Below are positions 44,204 to 53,016 of a DNA stretch of 64,000 nucleotides, in pieces. Where the stretch lies: assembly GCF_039596395.1 (NCBI RefSeq), contig NZ_JBCNJT010000002.1:1-64000 (forward strand), in the 5' to 3' direction. The notes beneath the pieces were generated by a model, which did not search any database, was not told the DNA's origin, and saw only the letters and a program-made list of their open reading frames with translations. How positions within the stretch are numbered: position 1 is the stretch's first letter; every line of letters begins with the position of its first letter. The position numbers and the translations under genes are program-made. Source of the stretch: Fluviicola sp. Lineage in GTDB: Bacteria; Bacteroidota; Bacteroidia; Flavobacteriales_D; Crocinitomicaceae.

Positions 44204-44234
44204 AAGGGCGCCCGTCAAATTGACGGGCGCCCTT
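44204..44234. terminator. Perfect 31-nt palindromic hairpin after the OmpA gene
   Basis: AAGGGCGCCCGTCA (44204-44217) is followed by AAT and the exact inverted copy TGACGGGCGCCCTT (44221-44234). The stem is 14-15 bp with almost no loop. There is only a short T run, so it may be a terminator or a REP-like repeat. It shares GGGCGCC and GTCAA words with other palindromes in the window. Confidence 0.8.
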
Positions 44235-44252
44235 TATATTTTCAATCCAACC

Positions 44253-44284
44253 AGGTAGGTACGCAATTAATCGCGTGCTTGCCT
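44253..44284. repeat. Imperfect 32-nt inverted repeat (ACGCAATTAATCGCGT core)
   Basis: AGGTAGGTACGCAATT is followed by its imperfect inverted copy, with mismatches that mostly form G-T pairs. It is 7 nt from the hxlR stop and may double as its terminator. The ATTAAT centre is shared with the palindrome at 21449-21472. Confidence 0.65.
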
Positions 44285-44291
44285 GTTTTAT

Positions 44292-44630
44292 TTATTTCCC
44301 CAAAACTTCTTTCCTGTGGGCCAGGCCCCAATAATGCAATTCCTCGATTACCTTCTCCAGGGATTTTCCATGTTCGGTAATGGTATACTGCACCGTTGGC
44401 GGAAAGGTATCGAATACCTCACGCGTAATCAGTTTATTGGACTCCAGTAATTTTAACTCCCGCGACAAGGTTTTATCCGTAATCCCGGAAACCTCTCTTC
44501 CCAGTTCCTTAAATCTTTTCGAGCCGGTCGACAGCGCAAATAAGATCAGCAACTTCCACCTTCCCTCTACTGCTTCCAGGGCATCTTTGATCGACAAAAT
44601 ATTCTTCGGGCATCCTCCTGTTGACAACAT
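44292..44630 (-). CDS. HxlR-family transcriptional regulator
   Basis: A 112-residue winged helix-turn-helix protein of the HxlR family. The conserved N-terminal Cys (Cys7 in GGCPKN) precedes VEGRWKLLILFALSTGSKRFKELGREVSGITDKTLSRELKLLESNKLI. Many family members (YodB, HypR, QorR) use this cysteine to sense quinones, disulfide stress or aldehydes. It is divergent from the DoxX gene and is separated from it by 115 nt that contain repeated palindromes, the likely binding sites. It probably represses the DoxX gene and itself. Confidence 0.92.
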   Translation of the reverse strand: MLSTGGCPKNILSIKDALEAVEGRWKLLILFALSTGSKRFKELGREVSGITDKTLSRELKLLESNKLITREVFDTFPPTVQYTITEHGKSLEKVIEELHYWGLAHRKEVLGK

Positions 44631-44661
44631 ACTCCTTGATTTAATCCATTACTTCCCGTTT

Positions 44662-44702
44662 GGATAGTGCTATCCGGATGGAAAGTGCTTTCATTTGGAT
44701 AG
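44662..44702. promoter_or_regulatory. Tandem palindromic operator between hxlR and doxX
   Basis: GGATAGTGCTATCC (44662-44675) is a perfect palindrome. An 18-bp shift gives GGAAAGTGCTTTCA (44680-44693), with the same GTGC centre. A third half-site GGATAG is at 44697-44702. The spacings of 18 and 17 bp place all three on roughly the same face within two turns. The last site overlaps the predicted DoxX promoter, so binding would block it. I infer HxlR as the binder. Confidence 0.75.
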
Positions 44703-44720
44703 CAAACGTACATACTTTTA
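44695..44720 (+). promoter_or_regulatory. Predicted promoter of the DoxX gene
   Basis: TTG (44695-44697), a 15-nt spacer and TACTTTTA (44713-44720) approximate the consensus; the spacer is short and one -7 base is off. The ATG is at 44746. The third operator half-site overlaps the -33 box. Confidence 0.4.
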
Positions 44721-44745
44721 TTCAATAATTAAAAACGAATAACCA

Positions 44746-45138
44746 ATGAAAAGAACAAGTAACATTTTCCTGTGGATCGCACAAATCCTGATTGCAACGA
44801 GTTTATTATGGGCCGCTTATGCTAAATTGTTTCAGCCAATCGATCAATTGGAAACCATGTGGCCGTGGACGGGTGAAGTTTCACCTGCCTTTGTCAAATT
44901 TACGGGAGTCATTGATCTTTTGGGGGCTTTGGGAGTACTTCTGCCCGCTTTACTCCGGTTCAAACCGGTTCTGACACCCATTGCAGCAATCGGTATCGTA
45001 CTATTGATGATCAGCGCAAGTATTTTCCACATCTGCCGCGGAGAAGCTTCCCAAATCGGATTCAATATTGTATTCGGAGCAATTGCAGCATTTGTAGCTT
45101 ACGGCAGATTCAAACTGGCACCGATACCATCGAAATAA
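44746..45138 (+). CDS. DoxX-like membrane protein
   Basis: A 130-residue inner-membrane protein with four predicted helices (about 8-28, 45-68, 74-93 and 99-118), typical of the DoxX/DoxX-like family, which includes quinol oxidase subunits and stress-related membrane proteins. The pattern FVKFTGVIDLLGALGVLLPALL is characteristic. The divergent HxlR regulator suggests induction by quinone, thiol or other oxidative stress. A palindrome follows the stop by 6 nt. The substrate is unknown. Confidence 0.85.
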   Translation: MKRTSNIFLWIAQILIATSLLWAAYAKLFQPIDQLETMWPWTGEVSPAFVKFTGVIDLLGALGVLLPALLRFKPVLTPIAAIGIVLLMISASIFHICRGEASQIGFNIVFGAIAAFVAYGRFKLAPIPSK

Positions 45139-45144
45139 AACCAA

Positions 45145-45170
45145 TAGGGACGCGAAGCATCGCGTCCCTA
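45145..45170. terminator. GGGACGCG palindrome between doxX and the type B T9SS gene
   Basis: TAGGGACGCGA (45145-45155) and TCGCGTCCCTA (45160-45170) form a perfect 11-bp stem with loop AGCA. It lies between convergent genes and can end transcription in both directions. It is another copy of the GGGACGCG palindrome family. Confidence 0.75.
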
Positions 45171-45197
45171 AAATCATTTATAACCTGATATTCGTAA

Positions 45198-47618
45198 TTA
45201 TTTCAAAAGGTTTACGTGCCCCACGTATTCGCGGCGCTTGTCTTTATTGCGTTCTTTAACAACGATCTTCCAGGTATAAACCCCTTCCTTACACAAGTCT
45301 CCCATATACGTTCCATCCCAACCGTAAGATATATCGTGGGATTCGAACAACACCTCTCCCCAACGGTTAAAGATCAGCAACGTATAGTTTTGTCCGTCGA
45401 ATGCGGAATTAAGCACCGGGAAGAAAACATTATTGTGCTCATCACCATCCGGTGTGAAGGTATTCGGTACATAAATAATCACATCATCTACCACTGAAAC
45501 CACTACCACCGCACTATCATTACATCCCGCTTCATTCGAAGCATGCAGAACCACGTGGTAAACTGCCGGAGAATTCGGATAGGTATGTGAAGGGCTTGTT
45601 TGCATGGATGTATTCCCGTCACCAAACTCCCAGAAATAGGATGTAGCGTTGGTGGAAGTATTCGTAAAATGGAACACCGGGTATACAACAGGCTGTTCAA
45701 TCGTATTGACTCCAAAAGAAGCATTTACTTGCGGAGCAATAGTAATCATGTCGGTATGAGTCACAGAACCGGTACATCCGCTTGGATCTGTCACCGTCAG
45801 GGTCACATCATAAGTTCCGGATGCACTGTATTGCTGGGTAACTGATCCGCAGCCAACCTGCGTTCCACCACCTTCAAACGTCCAGACACAATTCGCAGAA
45901 GACGAACTGCTATTGGTGAAGGTAACGGTAAGAGGAGCACATCCGCTCGTGACGTCACTGGTGAATTGGACCGGCAATTGCGTATAAGTTACGACAACCG
46001 GTTCCACATCGGAGCAACCTCCCGGACTGGAAAGCCGGATGTAATAAGTTCCGGCAGTTGTAACTGCACCCGGATTTGCCAGCGGAACCGTACAAGCTGC
46101 ATTCGAAAAATATTCCAGTGTTCCTGAACCTGCATTGATGGTAGTAACACCGGGAGCCGTCAGGTCAACGGTTGCCGGAGAACAAACTGCGGCTGGATTT
46201 GTTACGGAAATATCCGGACCAGGAACCACCGTTACAGAAGCTGTTACCGTAGAATTACACCCTACCAGGGAGGTCAATGTACATTGATAAGTAAACGTTC
46301 CCGTAGTAGTCGGAGTAATGGACAAAGTATTCGAAGTTCCCAGGACTGTTCCCGGATTAGATGTTTCCACCCACGAATAACTTGCCGCTCCAACCGGTGC
46401 TGTAAGCGTTGACGTTTGGTACTGGCAAACATCCGGCGGAGAAACGATCGTCATCGGTGCACACGTTGCATCCAGGTAAGCATAAGCGTAATGCGCACCC
46501 TGCGAACAATCACCTACCGTAAACCGGATAGTAATACAGGAACCGATGTAGGGCGTTAAATCCAGCATAACCGGTGTCCAGTCTTTCCAGAAAACACCCG
46601 AATTACCAATCTGGGTAAAACCTGGTATTCCCGGGCCTCCCGTAACCAATAAATTACCGCAGGCAATCGGGTTACCGAAACAATCCTGGGCATCAATCTG
46701 GAAGTAAGGCTGCTCCTGGGCTAAATGCGGTATGGTATCCGTTGCTATTCCATCCCCATCAAGGTCATCAATTATATAGGCATTTTGTAATACCGCTGCA
46801 TAATAATAGGTAAACAAGGCATTGGATGACGTTACCTGAAATTTCTGCTCAATCCGTGATCCGCCGAATGCACCGTTAGCACCGTCTCCCAAACGAATGG
46901 AGTTGGTATTTCCCGGAACAAGCGGACACACCTGGTCAATCGGCGCCATCATGTCTACTCCTCCTGTTGTTATATCATGCTGACCGGAGTTCATCGTGAA
47001 GAACATCGGTGTATAGATTGGAGTTAAATCTCCTGCCGCACCAATTTTCATGGAATGTCCCCAGGACCCCTGCCATCCGGAAGTTGATCCGGAATCAAAA
47101 CCAATATTTGTACAAGCCGGTTGCGTTGGGGCAGGCGGATTCGGGGGAACTACATTTGTAATCTGAATGGCGTAATCAAATCCCGTGAACTGTCCGTTAT
47201 CGATCCAAAAAACATAGCATTCTCCGGGAACCGGATCAAAAGGAGCTCCCATCGTTCCGGAATTATCTCCGGCCACTTGTGCAATCGCAACTACATCAAG
47301 GGTTGATGCATTGTAAATAGTAAGCTGCGGGTATACCGGGCTTGCCAAACCGCCCGGATTAAAGCTGATAGTTGTCCAGATAGTTGCACTTGAAGTCGCA
47401 CAATAGTAATAGAACCAGTCCGGGCCGTCATCCATTGCGGACGCAATATCATCGAAATCATTGTTTGCGAAGACCGTTGAACCCAAAGCATTAAACGGCA
47501 ATGAAATCGGAGAAAAACTTGCTGACAGATCGTCATCGCCGCCCTGGGAAAAAACCGAAGAGCTCAGGAGCATGCATAAAGGCAGTAGGATATAACTCCA
47601 AAAAGTAATTTTTTTCAT
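45198..47618 (-). CDS. T9SS type B cargo protein with PKD domains
   Basis: An 806-residue secreted protein with signal peptide MKKITFWSYILLPLCMLLSSSVFSQ. Residues of about 30-390 contain DUF-like beta domains and a glycan- or lectin-like portion. Ig/PKD domains follow (about 390-700; YFWEFGDGNTSMQTSPSHTY is a typical PKD). The C-terminal gliding-motility type B sorting domain (about 712-806) has IIYVPNTFTPDGDEHNNVF, LLIFNRWGEVLFES and YGWDGTYMGDLCKEGVYTWKI. It is exported by T9SS and probably surface-bound, with an adhesive or structural role. It is 26 nt downstream of the small secreted gene. Confidence 0.93.
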   Translation of the reverse strand: MKKITFWSYILLPLCMLLSSSVFSQGGDDDLSASFSPISLPFNALGSTVFANNDFDDIASAMDDGPDWFYYYCATSSATIWTTISFNPGGLASPVYPQLTIYNASTLDVVAIAQVAGDNSGTMGAPFDPVPGECYVFWIDNGQFTGFDYAIQITNVVPPNPPAPTQPACTNIGFDSGSTSGWQGSWGHSMKIGAAGDLTPIYTPMFFTMNSGQHDITTGGVDMMAPIDQVCPLVPGNTNSIRLGDGANGAFGGSRIEQKFQVTSSNALFTYYYAAVLQNAYIIDDLDGDGIATDTIPHLAQEQPYFQIDAQDCFGNPIACGNLLVTGGPGIPGFTQIGNSGVFWKDWTPVMLDLTPYIGSCITIRFTVGDCSQGAHYAYAYLDATCAPMTIVSPPDVCQYQTSTLTAPVGAASYSWVETSNPGTVLGTSNTLSITPTTTGTFTYQCTLTSLVGCNSTVTASVTVVPGPDISVTNPAAVCSPATVDLTAPGVTTINAGSGTLEYFSNAACTVPLANPGAVTTAGTYYIRLSSPGGCSDVEPVVVTYTQLPVQFTSDVTSGCAPLTVTFTNSSSSSANCVWTFEGGGTQVGCGSVTQQYSASGTYDVTLTVTDPSGCTGSVTHTDMITIAPQVNASFGVNTIEQPVVYPVFHFTNTSTNATSYFWEFGDGNTSMQTSPSHTYPNSPAVYHVVLHASNEAGCNDSAVVVVSVVDDVIIYVPNTFTPDGDEHNNVFFPVLNSAFDGQNYTLLIFNRWGEVLFESHDISYGWDGTYMGDLCKEGVYTWKIVVKERNKDKRREYVGHVNLLK

Positions 47619-47644
47619 AATAAGGAGAGGGTGGTACTAATAGA

Positions 47645-47998
47645 CTATTTTGATTTAGGATTTCTGTAAATGTATAATAACTCCATCCGTTGAATAAACG
47701 GGTAGATCATTTGATGAGTAGTAGCTCCTTTGAACCGGATAGAAATATCAGATCCATTGATATCAACCTGAGTGATTGCATTCAGGGATTCCATGTAATT
47801 TTCCAGTTCGTTTAGAGTTGCAGTTTCCAACGGTGATTTTAGGTGGTAAACAACAACATCAGATCCTACACCAGTGATATTAGGATTGGCATAAACGATA
47901 TCGTCATGTTTTTCAAACTGTTGGCCATAAGCTGCGAAGACGGAAAAAAGGAAAAACGCAGCAGTAAAGTAACAACAGTTAATGAAATTTTGTTTCAT
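47645..47998 (-). CDS. Small secreted protein co-transcribed with the type B cargo
   Basis: A 117-residue protein with a signal peptide (about 1-25, ending in AAYGQ). The mature part is a single alpha/beta domain with VVYHLKSPLETATLNELENYMESL and DISIRFKGATTHQMIYPFIQRMELLYIYR. I do not recognise it. It is 26 nt upstream of the PKD/type B cargo on the same strand and probably in the same operon. It is a candidate partner of that protein, by position only. Confidence 0.65.
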   Translation of the reverse strand: MKQNFINCCYFTAAFFLFSVFAAYGQQFEKHDDIVYANPNITGVGSDVVVYHLKSPLETATLNELENYMESLNAITQVDINGSDISIRFKGATTHQMIYPFIQRMELLYIYRNPKSK

Positions 47999-48261
47999 TA
48001 AATGATTAATTTAGTTCAGTGCAAAGTTGACGAAAAAAACCTTTTTGGGTTGTCTTTTTTTCTGAAATTAATCCTTTTTTAACATTTTAATACGGGATAA
48101 AAACGGCAAAATGTGAATAATTTCAGCCTTACGCCTTCAACTATTACCAACCTCTTTTTCAATAGATTCAAGTGTTCCGGGTACTTTCCAATCATTACCG
48201 ACCCGAAGGATTTATTTTCAAGTCATTCGCCGAAATCAGATCGGCATCTGCAAACAAATTG

Positions 48262-48269
48262 TAATTTTG
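48262..48269 (+). promoter_or_regulatory. -7 box directly before lnt (leaderless-type)
   Basis: TAATTTTG, a perfect -7 box, ends 4 nt before the lnt ATG at 48274. No TTG at -33 is evident. The rest of the 275-nt gap (47999-48273) is AT-rich and holds nothing else that I can identify. Confidence 0.45.
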
Positions 48270-48273
48270 GAAT

Positions 48274-49872
48274 ATGATAGAAAAAATCATTCAAAAAAGA
48301 CTAAATCGCTGGTTACTAAGTATCTTATCCGGAATCCTTTTAACCGTTTCATTTCCTGAAACAGGTAGTTTAACGCCTTTAACATTCATTGCGTGGATTC
48401 CATTGCTACTTGTGGAGTCTTATTTTCATACCAAACGCAAGGCGTTCAGTCTTTTTATCCAGGCTTACCTGGCATTCTTCATCTACAATGTCGGGACAAC
48501 CTGGTGGGTTTACTACGCCAGCGCGGATGGTGCTTACCTGGCATTTTTCGCGAACAGTTTATTGATGGCAATTGCATTTTTGATTTACCATTTACTAAAG
48601 CGCAAACTTGGCTCCAAATGGAACGGGCCGATCCTGATCTGTGTCTGGCTAAGCTTCGAATTCCTGCATTTTCATTGGGAACTTTCCTGGCCGTGGCTAA
48701 CACTCGGGAATGTATTTGCTCCGAGAGCTTCCTGGGTACAATGGTATTCCATTACCGGTGTTTTGGGAGGATCGCTTTGGATCCTGGTCATGAACCTCTT
48801 ATTTTACAAATTGGTTCTTCAACCCAAAAATCTGCTCAAAAACAGCTATTTCATTCTATCAGTTATTATCCTGTTCCTTCCACTTTGCCTTTCGGCCATT
48901 CTGTATTTTTCGAAAGACACCGGCGGAACTCCTTACAACGTAGCGATCATTCAACCCAATATTGATCCGTACGGGGAAAAATTCGTACTGGACAACGCCG
49001 CTCAGTTGGAAGCAATCCTGGAACAGGGCGATAAAGCAGTTTCTAAAGAAACACAATTAGTTATTGCACCGGAAACCTCTCTCTACCCGACTGCTAAAAT
49101 TTACGAATCCGGCCTGCGCAAGGAAATTTTCTTTTACGTCATCAATGAGCACCGCGCCAAATGGGCCAATGCAGGTTTATTGATCGGTGCAACGACTTTC
49201 CAGGCATTCGAGCAAAAAAATTCACCGGCGAGCAAGTTTATTCCGCAATTGAATGAATATGTAGAGGATTACAACTCATCCGTTCTTTTCGACAATACAC
49301 CAAACCCGAAGATCATCCATAAATCCAAGCTGGTATTGGGAGTGGAAAAAATTCCGTTTGTGGGAATGTTCCCCTTCCTGGAAGAACTGGCCGTCGAAAT
49401 GGAAGGTGGTTCCGGAAGTCTTGGAGTAGAAAAAGAACCAAAAATTTTTGAGAAGAACCGCGTAAAATTCTCACCAGTAGTTTGTTACGAATCCATATAC
49501 GGCGGATTCCTGGCCAAACAGGCTAAAAACGGCTCCCAGTTCATCGCTATTATCACGAACGATGGCTGGTGGAAAGACACACCGGGCTACAAACAGCACT
49601 TTCAATTCGCACGCTTAAGAGCCATTGAAAACAACAAATACGTTGTCCGATCAGCAAACACGGGTAAATCCGGGGTTATTTCCAATCGCGGGGATGTTTT
49701 GAAAGAAACAAAATGGTGGGTCAAAGATCAGTTCAATTACACCATTCAGCTGAATTCCAAACGAACACTTTACCAGGCACTGGGAGACTTTATCGGCTAC
49801 TTCGCATTGGTGGGACTCGGGATGTTCTTCATACTTCGCATCATTCGCATTTTTCAACGCAGCACAAAATAA
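48274..49872 (+). CDS. lnt: Apolipoprotein N-acyltransferase
   Basis: A 532-residue integral membrane enzyme that N-acylates the diacylglyceryl-Cys of lipoproteins in the inner membrane. About six helices lie in the first 215 residues, followed by a nitrilase-like periplasmic domain. The catalytic triad is Glu267 (IAPETS), Lys352 (KSKLVLG) and Cys404 (VVCYESIYG). A last helix closes the protein. It would mature lipoproteins such as the A2M and M1 peptidase encoded in this window. The frame starts 4 nt after a -7 box. Confidence 0.92.
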   Translation: MIEKIIQKRLNRWLLSILSGILLTVSFPETGSLTPLTFIAWIPLLLVESYFHTKRKAFSLFIQAYLAFFIYNVGTTWWVYYASADGAYLAFFANSLLMAIAFLIYHLLKRKLGSKWNGPILICVWLSFEFLHFHWELSWPWLTLGNVFAPRASWVQWYSITGVLGGSLWILVMNLLFYKLVLQPKNLLKNSYFILSVIILFLPLCLSAILYFSKDTGGTPYNVAIIQPNIDPYGEKFVLDNAAQLEAILEQGDKAVSKETQLVIAPETSLYPTAKIYESGLRKEIFFYVINEHRAKWANAGLLIGATTFQAFEQKNSPASKFIPQLNEYVEDYNSSVLFDNTPNPKIIHKSKLVLGVEKIPFVGMFPFLEELAVEMEGGSGSLGVEKEPKIFEKNRVKFSPVVCYESIYGGFLAKQAKNGSQFIAIITNDGWWKDTPGYKQHFQFARLRAIENNKYVVRSANTGKSGVISNRGDVLKETKWWVKDQFNYTIQLNSKRTLYQALGDFIGYFALVGLGMFFILRIIRIFQRSTK

Positions 49873-49873
49873 T

Positions 49874-49907
49874 GGCAAATTGCGAATGCCGAATTTCGAA
49901 TTTTAGA
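49874..49907. repeat. GCGAATT-type intergenic repeat
   Basis: GGCAAATTGCGAATGCCGAA (49874-49893) is followed by TTTCGAATTTTA. The same words, CGAATTGCGAATGCC, recur at 53002-53026 and 60286-60322. It lies immediately after lnt. Confidence 0.6.
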
Positions 49908-49968
49908 TTCTACTCATAGGCCCGACCAGTCTTTCTCTGCTTTATCCGCGGTAGTTAATCCGGTCTGT

Positions 49969-51570
49969 TTATTCGAAAGACAGAAAGCCGTATTTATCTT
50001 TTTTATTCGACGCTGCGAAGATCACCTGGTGCGTTTTGTAATTCACTGTGGAAAGTTTCAGGCACACAAATGCCCCTATCGCATCATAAGGTGAGAACAG
50101 GTTTCGCTGTGTTTCCCCGTTTTCCAGGTTAACACTCGTTTTTGCCAGACAATACTCTTTGTACCGCAAAGAATTGGAGAAAGGAATCCGTGTTCCCAGG
50201 TATGCCCCGATCTGGTCGTAATTCTGGACGTGATCATTGAAAAATATCACCAGGTTTCCCTTGCTGGTATAACTGATCAGGGAAGAAAACTGCCCGAAAT
50301 CATTGACTGATTCCTGTTTCTTCGGAATTTTCCGGAACCAGTTGAGTTCCCCCTTATTGGAAATCGAATAAACTATGCAATCGTTGTAATTGTAGTAATT
50401 CGTCACCTGGTTCATTCCCCTGGAATCGGTTGTATTTACTTCATAGATGTAATACTGCTCCGCCAGCACGCTGAGCGATCCGTCGGGCAGCAAGATCACA
50501 TTCCTGAAGGCATAATTCAGCAATTCGTTATTGATATTCTGATAACTGTAAATATCATCCGACCGCGGATTTTCCTGTTCCAGCACTTCCAGAGGAAATT
50601 CGAGGAACTTCGGCGACTCCATTTGGTTGGACTGAAGCGAAAAGGTCGAATAAAAAACTCCTTTCGCACCTCTTGAATCTTCGTCTCCCCAGGTTCCGGT
50701 GAGGATTGCCGTAGAATCGTTTGAAGTAATCACGAAATTATAGACTTTCCGTTGTTCGAGATCCAGTTCATACATCCTCATGGAATCCTGCGGACTCATA
50801 TGTATCAGCACCGATTTGTCTACCTGTCCGAAATCCTTCCAGAGACTGTAATATGCTTTGGAAAAAACGGATACTCCCAGGAAATAATCTCCTTTATCGG
50901 TCAAATGCCGGGCCTCCACAGCCGAAAGTTTCGAATCGTATGGAATTTCATATTCTCCTTCACGCACCGAAACCATTTGCTTGTTCAGGATGTTGTAGCC
51001 GAAGCGGTCATAAGTTTCTTTTTTAGCCGGAATGAGGTAATCCACCACTAAAAAATTGTTCTCCGGGGAAACTTTGGTTGTTACCAATACATTTCTACTC
51101 CAGCCTTTCGGAATCACATAAGAAGCAACAACCAGCGGCGGCCCGAAAGGATCCACATCGTCGTCGTATTCCTGCATGTATAAAGTCACGGATGCTCCTA
51201 CTTTATCCGAAAACAGGCCGAACAGACGATTGGAAAAAAGGAACATATCTTCCAGCGTCACCATTTTCTGGTCAATCCGCGGTTCTATCCGTTTGGAAAT
51301 GATTTCTTTCCCGTTCTCAAAGCGCGAAATTTTGGCAGAAGGCATCAGGGAACCATTGCCGTAATGGAATGTAAAAAAAACACCGTTGTCCTTGGGTAAA
51401 ATAGCAAGCGTATTGGGCCGGGCCAAATTCTCAGGTCCCCAATCAATTTGAGGAGGAACCTGCCCCCAAAGGAAATGATTCAATACCAGAAAAAAAGTAA
51501 GTTGGATAAATCGCAAGGCTTTTTTTCTGTAATATAAGAAAAACCTGTGTTCACAATCCATTCCGGGCAA
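49969..51570 (-). CDS. Secreted beta-rich protein of unknown function
   Basis: A 533-residue protein with a basic start and a hydrophobic signal (about 18-35, ending in WGQ). The rest is beta-strand rich with many aromatic and Asp/Asn residues, and shows short WD-like strands (VVDYLIPAKKETYDRFGYNIL, ILLPDGSLSVLAEQYYIYEV). I cannot assign a family. It is 32 nt downstream of purB on the same strand and may be co-transcribed with it, though no functional link is obvious. Confidence 0.65.
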   Translation of the reverse strand: MPGMDCEHRFFLYYRKKALRFIQLTFFLVLNHFLWGQVPPQIDWGPENLARPNTLAILPKDNGVFFTFHYGNGSLMPSAKISRFENGKEIISKRIEPRIDQKMVTLEDMFLFSNRLFGLFSDKVGASVTLYMQEYDDDVDPFGPPLVVASYVIPKGWSRNVLVTTKVSPENNFLVVDYLIPAKKETYDRFGYNILNKQMVSVREGEYEIPYDSKLSAVEARHLTDKGDYFLGVSVFSKAYYSLWKDFGQVDKSVLIHMSPQDSMRMYELDLEQRKVYNFVITSNDSTAILTGTWGDEDSRGAKGVFYSTFSLQSNQMESPKFLEFPLEVLEQENPRSDDIYSYQNINNELLNYAFRNVILLPDGSLSVLAEQYYIYEVNTTDSRGMNQVTNYYNYNDCIVYSISNKGELNWFRKIPKKQESVNDFGQFSSLISYTSKGNLVIFFNDHVQNYDQIGAYLGTRIPFSNSLRYKEYCLAKTSVNLENGETQRNLFSPYDAIGAFVCLKLSTVNYKTHQVIFAASNKKDKYGFLSFE

Positions 51571-51602
51571 AATTAATTGCCCAATAAACCTTAAAAGATT
51601 TC

Positions 51603-52967
51603 TTACACCAGTTTTACCCCGGTGTAATTAGAAGGAGTGATTTCTTTCAAACGCGCTTTCATCGAATCCTCGACATCCAATGTATCAATAAAATCGTGAA
51701 CTGTTTGTTGTGTCACTTTCTCGTTTTTACGTGTCAATCCTTTCAAAGCCTCGTAAGGTTTCGGGAAACCGATACTTCTTAAAATCGTTTGGATCGCTTC
51801 AGCTACAACCGCCCAGTTATCTTCCAAATCCTGCTGAATCGCTGCTTCGTTCAGCAATAATTTGTTCAATCCGGCAATAGTTGCTTTAAACGAGATCAAA
51901 GAATGGGCAAGCGGCATTCCGATCGCTCTCAAAACCGTTGAATCCGTTAAATCGCGCTGCAACCTGGAAACCGGTAATTTCGCAGCCAGGTGTTCATACA
52001 ACGCATTTGCAATCCCGATATTCCCTTCCGAGTTCTCGAAATCGATCGGGTTTACTTTGTGCGGCATTGCGGATGAACCTACTTCGCCTTCTTTCAATTT
52101 CTGTTTGAAATATTCCATCGAAATGTAAGTCCACATATCGCGGTCCAGGTCAAGAATAATCGTATTGATACGCTTCAGGCAGTCGAATAAATTCGCCAGC
52201 TGGTCGTAATTCTCAATTTGGGTGGTCAGCTGGCTTCTGGTCAATCCCAATTGCTCATTCACAAACTTATTGGAGAAAGCCACCCAATCCGTTTCCGGGA
52301 AAGCTACCTGGTGTGCGTTGAAATTCCCCGTTGCACCACCGAATTTAGCGGCATAAGGAATCATTTTCAGAATTTCCAGTTGTGTTTCCAAACGGTATAC
52401 AAAAACCCCTACTTCTTTCCCTAAAACTGTCGGAGAAGCCGGTTGCCCGTGTGTTCTTGCCAATAAAGCAATCCCGGACCAGTCCTTCGTATATCCTTTT
52501 AAAACAGTGATCAGTTCATTCAATGAAGGAATGTATACTTCGTTCACCGCCTCTTTCAGGCTCAACGGAATGGAAGTGTTGTTGATATCCTGGGAAGTCA
52601 ACCCGAAATGAATAAACTCCAGGTAATCTTCCAATCCGAGGTTTTGCATTTTATCCTTCAGGAAATACTCCACCGCCTTCACATCGTGATTGGTCGTTTT
52701 CTCAATATTTTTGATCTCCAAAGCATCCGCTTCCGAAAAAGCCGTAACGATTTCTCTCAGCTTCGGGAAAATCGAAGAAGAAACCGCCTTTAACGGGCCA
52801 ACTCCCGCTTCCACCAATGCAATAAAGTATTCAACCTCTACATGTACCCGGTATTTAATCAATCCGAACTCGGAAAAATAAGGAGCCAGTTCGCTAACTT
52901 TTGAGCGGTAACGTCCATCAACGGGACTAATTGCTGTTAACGATGTAAGAGACATGGAATTACTCAT
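51603..52967 (-). CDS. purB: Adenylosuccinate lyase
   Basis: A 454-residue enzyme that acts twice in purine synthesis, cleaving SAICAR to AICAR and adenylosuccinate to AMP, with fumarate released. The fumarase/aspartase superfamily signature GSSAMPHKVNPIDFENSEGN (about residues 296-315) holds the catalytic Ser region. The N-terminus TAISPVDGRYRSKVSEL is typical of the E. coli-type PurB. Two nearby ATG codons (residues 1 and 5) make the start slightly uncertain. A -7 box TAACTTTGC lies upstream. Confidence 0.96.
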   Translation of the reverse strand: MSNSMSLTSLTAISPVDGRYRSKVSELAPYFSEFGLIKYRVHVEVEYFIALVEAGVGPLKAVSSSIFPKLREIVTAFSEADALEIKNIEKTTNHDVKAVEYFLKDKMQNLGLEDYLEFIHFGLTSQDINNTSIPLSLKEAVNEVYIPSLNELITVLKGYTKDWSGIALLARTHGQPASPTVLGKEVGVFVYRLETQLEILKMIPYAAKFGGATGNFNAHQVAFPETDWVAFSNKFVNEQLGLTRSQLTTQIENYDQLANLFDCLKRINTIILDLDRDMWTYISMEYFKQKLKEGEVGSSAMPHKVNPIDFENSEGNIGIANALYEHLAAKLPVSRLQRDLTDSTVLRAIGMPLAHSLISFKATIAGLNKLLLNEAAIQQDLEDNWAVVAEAIQTILRSIGFPKPYEALKGLTRKNEKVTQQTVHDFIDTLDVEDSMKARLKEITPSNYTGVKLV

Positions 52968-52986
52968 AGGATCATTTTTGAAAGGT

Positions 52987-53016
52987 GCAAAGTTAATGCT
53001 TAATTGCGAATTACGA
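52987..53016 (-). promoter_or_regulatory. purB promoter
   Basis: On the minus strand TAACTTTGC (52987-52995) is a perfect -7 box, preceded after 18 nt by TCG (53014-53016) in the -33 position, a weak match. The -33 area lies within a GCGAATT repeat. Confidence 0.5.
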
